From positions 1 through 17,172 of the forward strand of contig JALSMF010000209.1 in the NCBI GenBank assembly GCA_026987795.1: a stretch of DNA of 17,172 nt. Reading direction: 5' to 3'. Source of the DNA: Bacteroidales bacterium. GTDB taxonomy: Bacteria > Bacteroidota > Bacteroidia > Bacteroidales > JAADGE01. A program made the position numbers and the translations under genes. The notes under the pieces were generated by a model. The model did not search any database. It was not told where the DNA came from and worked only from the letters and a program-made list of their open reading frames with translations. Of this stretch, positions 8,025-14,247 are shown piece after piece (position 1 is the first letter of the stretch; every line of letters starts with the position of its first letter).

Positions 8025-9803
8025 TTACTGTTCTTTAATCCAGTTAACAAGTCCTCTTTTCTTTATAATCTGCATTAATTTTTCAGGCAAAGGCGCAAAA
8101 TCAAACCGCTTACCTCCAACCGTAATATTTGAATTTATAAAATCAATTTCGACATCATCTCCGGGCTTATAAGCATTTACGGCTTCAGAATGAACAATAA
8201 GTAAAAGTCCCTGATTAATTGACGAACGATAAAATATACGATTTACCGATTTAACAATAACCGCTTTTATTCCCAAATAAGAAAGCCCTACGGCAGGATG
8301 CTCGCGAGAACTGCCGCAGCCGAAATTATCTCCTGCAATTATAATATCACCTTTTTGTGCATTTTTATGAAAATTGGGGTCAAATCCTGCAAATAAATGA
8401 GGAATTATGGTCTTCGGCTCCGAACTTAAGACCTTATATGTCAGATTTCCGGCAAACATAAGGTCTGTATTTAAGTTATCAACATCGGCATAATTCCACA
8501 CTCCGCTTTCTGTCCTTCTGTTTTCGTTTTCCGAAATTGTAAGTATTGCACTTTGTTCCTTTTTATACGGAAACTTATCTTTTCTGTCAAAGCCGTAAGC
8601 CGCTGTTATTTTACCCTCAATTGCCGATGCTGCAACATTTGCCGGAGATGCTAAATAAATACTCGCATTTTTGTTACCCATACGTCCGAGAAAATTACGA
8701 TTTGCCGTAGAAATAACATTATATCCGTCTGCAGGTATCCCCTGCCCCGTTCCCAGACAAGGTCCGCATGAAGCTGATAAAACATTTGCTCCCGACTCTA
8801 AGAAAGTTTCTATCAACCCTTCTTTCATAGCTTGCAAATAAATTTTTTGCGATGCAGGAGTAATCAGCAACTGAAATCCTTCAGCAACTTTTTTTCCTTT
8901 TATTACTTCGGCTGCCTGCCTCAAGTCTTCAATTCTTCCGTTTGTGCAGGTGCCGATAAATCCTTGTTGTAAAGGTGTGCCTGCAACTTCGGCAAGTGCT
9001 TTAACATTATCAATATGATGCGGTGCCGAAACAACAGGAAACAGCTTGTCTAAATCTATTTCAATTTCTTTAATGTAGTTTGCATCTTCGTCTGCCCAAA
9101 TTCCTTCAATTTCTTTCTTGCCGTAAAAATTTGCCAAAACCCCATCAGGCGGAAAAACTGCATTTTTTGCTCCCATCTCCGAAGCTAAATTCGCTAAAGT
9201 CATTCGTTCTGAAATTCCGAGAGATTTTACCCCTTCACCGTGATATTCAATTGACATATAATTAGCTCCGTCCGATCCTATCATTCCGATAATCCACAAT
9301 GAAATATCCTTTGCATAAACGCCTTTTCGTAATTTCCCTTTTAAAGTAACTTTCATACTTTCCGGAACCCGAAACCAAGTTTCTCCTCTTTTCCAAAGTC
9401 CTGCCGCTTCAGTTCTGTCTATTCCGGCAGCAAGTGCATTAAAAGCTCCCGCCGTACACGTATGGCTGTCACTGCCGACTATTATCATCTCAGGCTCAGC
9501 ATGATGCGACATAATCTGATGACAAATACCTTTTCCTGCATCATAGAATTTTTTAATCCCTTGTTCCTTAACGACATCCCTTATTTCCTGATATTGAGTT
9601 GCAAGTGCTGCTGTTGTGGGCGGTGCATTATGATCTAATACAATTAAAAGTTGATCCGGGTATGCAATTTTCTCGCCTCCCATTTTCTCAAATGTCTTTT
9701 TTATACTTGCCGTATTATCATGCGTAAGAATAATATCCGGCTTTTTGAAAACAACAGCTCCCGTATCAGCTCCGAGAATCTTTTCTGCAAATGTTTTACC
9801 CAT
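8025..9803 (-). CDS. Single-chain aconitase/isopropylmalate-dehydratase-family [4Fe-4S] hydro-lyase
   Basis: The 592 residues join a LeuC-like catalytic part (about 1-420) to a LeuD-like swivel domain (about 445-592). The cluster ligands are present: Cys286 in IGTCTNGR, and Cys346 and Cys349 in SCGPCLG. Other family motifs are THDNTA, VLDHNAPPT, VGSDSHTCTAGAFNALAAGI and, in the swivel, GDNFGCGSSREHPA (491-504, active-site Ser/Arg). It should catalyse reversible dehydration/hydration of citrate/isocitrate, isopropylmalate, homocitrate or a related acid. The substrate is not certain: length and LeuC/LeuD resemblance point to isopropylmalate dehydratase-like enzymes, but no leu gene is near. The loop between TIIP (465-468) and AGFDPNF is very short and lacks the YLR motif that I recall as setting specificity in LeuD and homoaconitase small subunits. 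A stand-alone aconitase role in the TCA cycle is equally possible. Start at 9803 has no competitor. Confidence 0.87.
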   Translation of the reverse strand: MGKTFAEKILGADTGAVVFKKPDIILTHDNTASIKKTFEKMGGEKIAYPDQLLIVLDHNAPPTTAALATQYQEIRDVVKEQGIKKFYDAGKGICHQIMSHHAEPEMIIVGSDSHTCTAGAFNALAAGIDRTEAAGLWKRGETWFRVPESMKVTLKGKLRKGVYAKDISLWIIGMIGSDGANYMSIEYHGEGVKSLGISERMTLANLASEMGAKNAVFPPDGVLANFYGKKEIEGIWADEDANYIKEIEIDLDKLFPVVSAPHHIDNVKALAEVAGTPLQQGFIGTCTNGRIEDLRQAAEVIKGKKVAEGFQLLITPASQKIYLQAMKEGLIETFLESGANVLSASCGPCLGTGQGIPADGYNVISTANRNFLGRMGNKNASIYLASPANVAASAIEGKITAAYGFDRKDKFPYKKEQSAILTISENENRRTESGVWNYADVDNLNTDLMFAGNLTYKVLSSEPKTIIPHLFAGFDPNFHKNAQKGDIIIAGDNFGCGSSREHPAVGLSYLGIKAVIVKSVNRIFYRSSINQGLLLIVHSEAVNAYKPGDDVEIDFINSNITVGGKRFDFAPLPEKLMQIIKKRGLVNWIKEQ

Positions 9804-9840
9804 TTTATTTGATTTTATGTTTAAATGTTAATTTAGTATG

Positions 9841-9871
9841 CAAATATCAAAAAAAATATTAATTGATTCAA
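9841..9871 (-). promoter_or_regulatory. Candidate promoter of the aconitase-family gene
   Basis: On the minus strand a TTG (9871-9869) is followed after 20 bases by GATATTTG (9848-9841), which matches the -7 consensus TAnnTTTG except in the first base. The spacing fits the usual -33/-7 arrangement. The start codon is about 38 bases downstream. Confidence 0.45.
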
Positions 9872-9888
9872 TGTTCTTTGTATATTTG
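9862..9888 (+). promoter_or_regulatory. Candidate promoter of the OmpA/PD40 gene; settles its start codon
   Basis: TATATTTG at 9881-9888 matches TAnnTTTG exactly. ATTG at 9862-9865 could be the -33 element, though 15 bases apart is short. Transcription would begin near 9893-9896, just ahead of ATG 9908. This argues against the in-frame TTG at 9863 as start, because it would lie upstream of the transcript. Confidence 0.55.
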
Positions 9889-9907
9889 TGAGATAAATAT
9901 TATTCTT

Positions 9908-11965
9908 ATGAATAGCAGAAAGTTACTTATTAAATATTTTATATTCTCCTGTATCTTATTTTATACCTTACAAGGTAACTCTCAAGAAGCAAAACTTTTA
10001 CCCGAACCTGTTAATAACGAAGACACCCGAACAATTGCCCCTTATATAAGTTATGACGGGAACAGCATTGTTTTTATAAGTCAAACAAAGAAGTACCGCC
10101 GTATGTTTGAATGCAAAAAACAATCTGACGGCAAGTGGTCTTTGCCTGTTCCTGTCAGCTCCGTAAATATTTACGATTCGCTCGGCTGGTTTATTGATGC
10201 ACCGACCTATAATCATGACGCAACAATAATTTATTTCAGTATGCTGGAAGACAATAAAGATGCAAGTTTCGATATTTATTATACAAAAAAAGTAAATGGT
10301 ATTTGGTCTTCACCCGTCAAAATGAAAGCTCCGATTAACGGACCTGCTGACGAAACAGACCCTTTTGTCAGTTTTGACGGAAAATTCCTGTACTTTGCCC
10401 GGCGTTTTGAAGATAAAGAATTTGAAGATTATGAATGTTATCAAATTTATGTTTCTGAGAAAACTGATACAGCATGGAGCAAAGCAAAAGCTCTTCCCGA
10501 CCCTATAAATGCAGGCTGCGACAGAGCTCCGCGAATGGCTCCGGACAATAAAACACTGTATTTTATGTCTGTAAGAGGTGATAAAAAAACAGGAATTGAT
10601 TTGTATTATGCAAAAAAGATAACTAAGAATGCCTGGCTTACACCTGTCCCCGTTGATACGGTAAATAACTCTCAAGACGAAGCCTACCCCAGCATTCCTT
10701 TATCCGGAGAATATTTGTATTATCAAACAAAATCAAAAAAGAAAAATGCTAAAGATGAAAAAGCGGTAATATACAAATTGCCGTTTGGTTTGCAGCCTGA
10801 AAAAACTACTCATTTTTTCGGTTACGTTACTGAACTGAAAACCGGAAAACCGCTCAATGCAACCATAAACATAACAGACCCCAATACATCCGAAATTTTA
10901 TCAAGTGTAACTACTGATAAAAAAACAGGAAAATACAGCCTGTTTCTGCAAAAAGGAAGAAAATACCGAATTGATGTATTTAACAAAAATTCATCACATT
11001 ACTTTTTTTATTTTGACGCCCGAAAAATTAACAAATTTCAAGAAATACAAAAAAATATAAACCTTTACTCTGAGATAAATTTAATTTTGAACGTTTATGA
11101 TACAGAAATCTATGAGCCTATTCCGGCTAATATTTCAATTACCGATGAGACCGGAAGAATAATTGAGAATACTCCCGTTAAAAATCTAAGCACCGGACGA
11201 TTCGGAATTACATTGTCAATAGGAAAAAAGTATAAAATAGAAGCCGAGCACAAGCATTTTCTGAAAAACTCATTTTATCTGGATTTAAGCGATGTTGTTC
11301 AATTTAGCGAATTTGAAAGAGACTTGGAACTTCAGGTTAAAAAAATAGACTATGAAATTAACTTATCAGACCAAGAAACAGGTGAAGGTGTAGAAGCAAC
11401 AGTTGAAATAACAAACCTTTCAACTAATGAAAAAATAATAAAAACTATAAAGACAGGAAAAGACGGAAAGTTAAAAATTAAACTGAGAGACGGAACCCAA
11501 TATGAAATAAGTGTAAAACCAAAAGGTTACGCCTTTTACAATACCGTTGTTGATTTAGTCAGTGAAGACGCTGACTATACCCTTAATGCCGAGCTCCAAC
11601 CCCTGAAAAAAAACACAAAGTTCGAATTAAAGGATATAAACTTTGAGACAAATTCAGCCGATTTAAATCAAAGTTCATTTGTTGAACTGAACAAACTTGT
11701 TGAGCTTATGGAAACAAACCCGCAAATGAAAGTTGAAATATCCGCACACACTGACGATGTCGGGTCTAAAGCATATAATTTAAAATTATCAAACAAAAGA
11801 GCTCAGTCGGTTAAAGAATACTTGATTGATAAAGGCATTCCTGAAGAACAAATAATTTCTAAAGGATACGGAGAAAGCAAACCTGCCTACCTCCCTGTTA
11901 ATACTGAGGAAAACAGAGCAAAAAACAGGCGGGTAGAGCTCAAAATCATTGAAATAAAATCATAA
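9908..11965 (+). CDS. OmpA-family envelope protein with PD40 propeller and three carboxypeptidase-regulatory domains (PorE-like)
   Basis: 685 residues from ATG 9908. This start is preferred over TTG 9863 because it gives a clean signal peptide (MNSRKLLIKYFIFSCILF...GNSQ) and follows a promoter. Domains: WD40-like/PD40 propeller repeats at about 30-295 (ISYDGNSIVFIS, VSFDGKFLYFARR, MAPDNKTLYFMSVRGD), then three tandem beta-sandwich repeats of some 90 residues (about 305-390, 391-480, 481-560; each has a T/E-P-A/x-NATINI-like strand and a G(K/R)KYRI-like strand), then an OmpA C-terminal domain (572-685) with HTDDVGS and NRRVELK, whose Asp and Arg bind diaminopimelate in peptidoglycan. It is predicted to be periplasmic, tethering something to the wall. 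The order PD40-CRD-OmpA resembles PorE of the type IX secretion/gliding machinery, but no N-terminal TPR is present. No lipobox is evident. The unknown 736-residue protein follows after 14 bases, so they likely share a transcript. Confidence 0.87.
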   Translation: MNSRKLLIKYFIFSCILFYTLQGNSQEAKLLPEPVNNEDTRTIAPYISYDGNSIVFISQTKKYRRMFECKKQSDGKWSLPVPVSSVNIYDSLGWFIDAPTYNHDATIIYFSMLEDNKDASFDIYYTKKVNGIWSSPVKMKAPINGPADETDPFVSFDGKFLYFARRFEDKEFEDYECYQIYVSEKTDTAWSKAKALPDPINAGCDRAPRMAPDNKTLYFMSVRGDKKTGIDLYYAKKITKNAWLTPVPVDTVNNSQDEAYPSIPLSGEYLYYQTKSKKKNAKDEKAVIYKLPFGLQPEKTTHFFGYVTELKTGKPLNATINITDPNTSEILSSVTTDKKTGKYSLFLQKGRKYRIDVFNKNSSHYFFYFDARKINKFQEIQKNINLYSEINLILNVYDTEIYEPIPANISITDETGRIIENTPVKNLSTGRFGITLSIGKKYKIEAEHKHFLKNSFYLDLSDVVQFSEFERDLELQVKKIDYEINLSDQETGEGVEATVEITNLSTNEKIIKTIKTGKDGKLKIKLRDGTQYEISVKPKGYAFYNTVVDLVSEDADYTLNAELQPLKKNTKFELKDINFETNSADLNQSSFVELNKLVELMETNPQMKVEISAHTDDVGSKAYNLKLSNKRAQSVKEYLIDKGIPEEQIISKGYGESKPAYLPVNTEENRAKNRRVELKIIEIKS

Positions 11966-11979
11966 TAATCCGAACAGTT

Positions 11980-14190
11980 ATGGTAAAATACAAAATCATA
12001 CACGTCTTATTTCTGCTTTTACTTTGTAATATTTCTGCGGCATCTTCAAGAATTAAATATGATGATGTATATAAAGTTGTTCTGAGCGGAGATAAAGAAA
12101 GAGCATACACATTACTGCTTGCATATCAAAAACAAAATCCGGAATTTGCAAATGCATACTTTCAACTCGGAATAATAGCAAAAGAGTGGGCTTTTGATTT
12201 TGACCCTTACAAAGAATTTTATTACACTAAACTGTTTATTTACAACACTAAACTGTATTTTAACCTGGCAAAGTTGTATATGAAAGACGAAAAAAACAAA
12301 AATCGTTCTTACTACAAAAACGCCCCTATTATCCCAAAAGGAAAAAAACTTAAGATTAGTGATATTGAGGAGTATATAGACGCACAAGCTGCAGAAATTA
12401 AAGACTATGAAAAGCACGTTACCGAAATTATTAATTTTTATAATAAAAGCAGCAGTTTTTATAATGAATGCGTGAGTCTGTTTATGAAAATAAACTCTGA
12501 TTACGCTAAAATAAAAAACATATACCTAAGTGATGACCCGCAGCTTGTTGAAGATATGCAAAAATTAGAATCAAATTTTGATTCGACATTAGTTTATTTT
12601 AAACTGTATAAGGAAGCTTTAAGCGAATATCCTCTTAAAAATTACAACCAAAACTATCACTTAAAAGATATTGTTACGTATCGTCTTGACGGGCTTACGT
12701 ATTCCGGTTTTCTGAACAATGACATTCCTCTTTGGAACTATAAAAAATGGGTAGAGAACGTAAGACAGGTTAAAAATAATATGATAAAAAGCAACAGGTC
12801 AGATATAGTTAACCAAGACGCTCTGATAAAACAAAAAATCAACGAGCTTGAAAACGGAGAATACTCCGACGAATACCCTGAATTTAAGCTTGATGAAAAA
12901 TTTGTTTACAAAATTGAAAAATTTGACAATAACTCTCTCCTCATAAAACTATTCAAATTAAATGAAGCTAAAATAAACTTCTTGGTATTATTTAAGAAGC
13001 CCATAAACAACCCCGCAACTCTGACAAACTTCCCGATATTAAAAAGAAGCACATATTGTAATGGTTTAATAAATAAAAAAAATAAAGCCGACAGTATAAA
13101 TAAAATCTTTGCAGCCGGAATAACTCCCGAACAAGTAAAAAAATACAAAAATTTCTACCTTTCCGTTTACGGCGGGATGAAAGGTTTGCGAGAATACTCT
13201 TTCAGACAGGAATTATTCTTCGATGCAAAGGTAAAAGACGCATTTATGAACTTAAAAAAGCACCTTTTCCTTACAACATATAAAAGCACCGACAATGATT
13301 TAAAATATAACGACTCAATATCAATACATACTGATATTACCTCACCGAACAACGAAAATATTGAAAAAAACACATTTTACATAACCGATTTTAAAACAAC
13401 AAAAGACAATAAACTTTGGTTTTCCGGTTTTTATGTTGCTGAAAATGATACGACACAAGGATTTACAGGTCTCTCAACAGACAAAAAAAACATAGACTTC
13501 TTATCTCTTTCTGAAAAAAGCGACTCGTCTCTTACCTATAACCTTCTTACAGCCCCTTTTGATAAAGGATGTTTTACCGTAAAAACAGAAATCGGCAAGC
13601 AAATAACCAACACACTGATAAAGTATGACAACAAAGGCAATATAATTTTAAAAAAAGAATTGCCTTATCGAAAAATTCCGCGACTCTTAAAATACGATGA
13701 TATAAATAATATTGTCCTTATAGTTTTCAACGGTAAAACTTTTAATAAAATTAATACCGACAGAGAGCAAATTATTTATCACTACAACCCTGACGACCAA
13801 CTTCAAACATACGAAGTAAAAACAGAAGCCTCCGCATCTGTTTTCGATATGATTAAACGAAATAAAAAACTTTATATTTTCAGCAATTTTATTAACTATA
13901 CAAACCTGTCGGGGAATACGATTTTTTCAAAAGCCGGAAAAAACAATAATACGACCAATGTTTTAATTACGGTAATATCAAAAGGAACAGTCGAAAAATA
14001 CATACCGCTGTTCAATAATCACAGCTATTTCGGAGTAAAAGCCCTCAAACTGAACAGTAATACTTTTAACATATTAGGATACAAAACAAACTATACGGAA
14101 AATAACTTCTCAAATCTTAAACTCAAGGAGCTTTACTATGAGCTGATAAGCCCGAAAGGAGAAGTAATTCTTTCCGCTTGGCACGATTAA
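11980..14190 (+). CDS. Exported protein of unknown function, TPR-like N-terminus
   Basis: I do not recognise a named family. The 736-residue protein starts with a signal peptide (MVKYKIIHVLFLLLLCNISA, cleavage near residue 20-22). Residues about 26-100 resemble one or two tetratricopeptide-type helical repeats (YKVVLSGDKERAYTLL, NPEFANAYFQLGIIAKEW). About 100-300 are predicted helical and rich in Lys, Asn, Tyr and Glu, with no membrane segment. From about 420 on the pattern becomes strand-rich, with recurring 'D-N-K-L-W-F/ K-L-Y-I-F' strands that suggest a beta-propeller (ITDFKTTKDNKLWFSGF, IKRNKKLYIFSNF). No catalytic motif and no C-terminal sorting signal were seen. Base composition is as in its neighbours. 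It starts 14 bases after the PD40/OmpA gene and ends 57 bases before the propeller-phosphatase gene, so a job with one or both, for example as a periplasmic partner, is a guess from context only. Confidence 0.85.
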   Translation: MVKYKIIHVLFLLLLCNISAASSRIKYDDVYKVVLSGDKERAYTLLLAYQKQNPEFANAYFQLGIIAKEWAFDFDPYKEFYYTKLFIYNTKLYFNLAKLYMKDEKNKNRSYYKNAPIIPKGKKLKISDIEEYIDAQAAEIKDYEKHVTEIINFYNKSSSFYNECVSLFMKINSDYAKIKNIYLSDDPQLVEDMQKLESNFDSTLVYFKLYKEALSEYPLKNYNQNYHLKDIVTYRLDGLTYSGFLNNDIPLWNYKKWVENVRQVKNNMIKSNRSDIVNQDALIKQKINELENGEYSDEYPEFKLDEKFVYKIEKFDNNSLLIKLFKLNEAKINFLVLFKKPINNPATLTNFPILKRSTYCNGLINKKNKADSINKIFAAGITPEQVKKYKNFYLSVYGGMKGLREYSFRQELFFDAKVKDAFMNLKKHLFLTTYKSTDNDLKYNDSISIHTDITSPNNENIEKNTFYITDFKTTKDNKLWFSGFYVAENDTTQGFTGLSTDKKNIDFLSLSEKSDSSLTYNLLTAPFDKGCFTVKTEIGKQITNTLIKYDNKGNIILKKELPYRKIPRLLKYDDINNIVLIVFNGKTFNKINTDREQIIYHYNPDDQLQTYEVKTEASASVFDMIKRNKKLYIFSNFINYTNLSGNTIFSKAGKNNNTTNVLITVISKGTVEKYIPLFNNHSYFGVKALKLNSNTFNILGYKTNYTENNFSNLKLKELYYELISPKGEVILSAWHD

Positions 14191-14208
14191 TGTTTTATTT
14201 TAAATTTG
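14178..14208 (+). promoter_or_regulatory. Candidate promoter of the propeller/phosphatase gene
   Basis: TTG (14178-14180, within the last codons of the preceding gene) and TAAATTTG (14201-14208) are 20 bases apart, a very good match to the Bacteroidota TTTG/TAnnTTTG pattern. The start codon is 40 bases downstream. It suggests that this gene can be expressed separately from the two before it. Confidence 0.6.
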
Positions 14209-14247
14209 CAACATATTAAACAATCCGGATTTCTAATCTTTATAAAA

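Noticed and set aside
9863..9907. In-frame TTG start extending the OmpA/PD40 protein by 15 residues
   Set aside because: It would place a non-signal stretch before the signal peptide and lies upstream of the predicted transcript start after the -7 box at 9881-9888; ATG 9908 fits better.
12568..12584. Perfect inverted repeat GAATCAAATTTTGATTC
   Set aside because: It lies inside the 736-residue coding frame, is AT-rich with a 1-base loop and has no T tract; probably chance codon use for ESNFDS.
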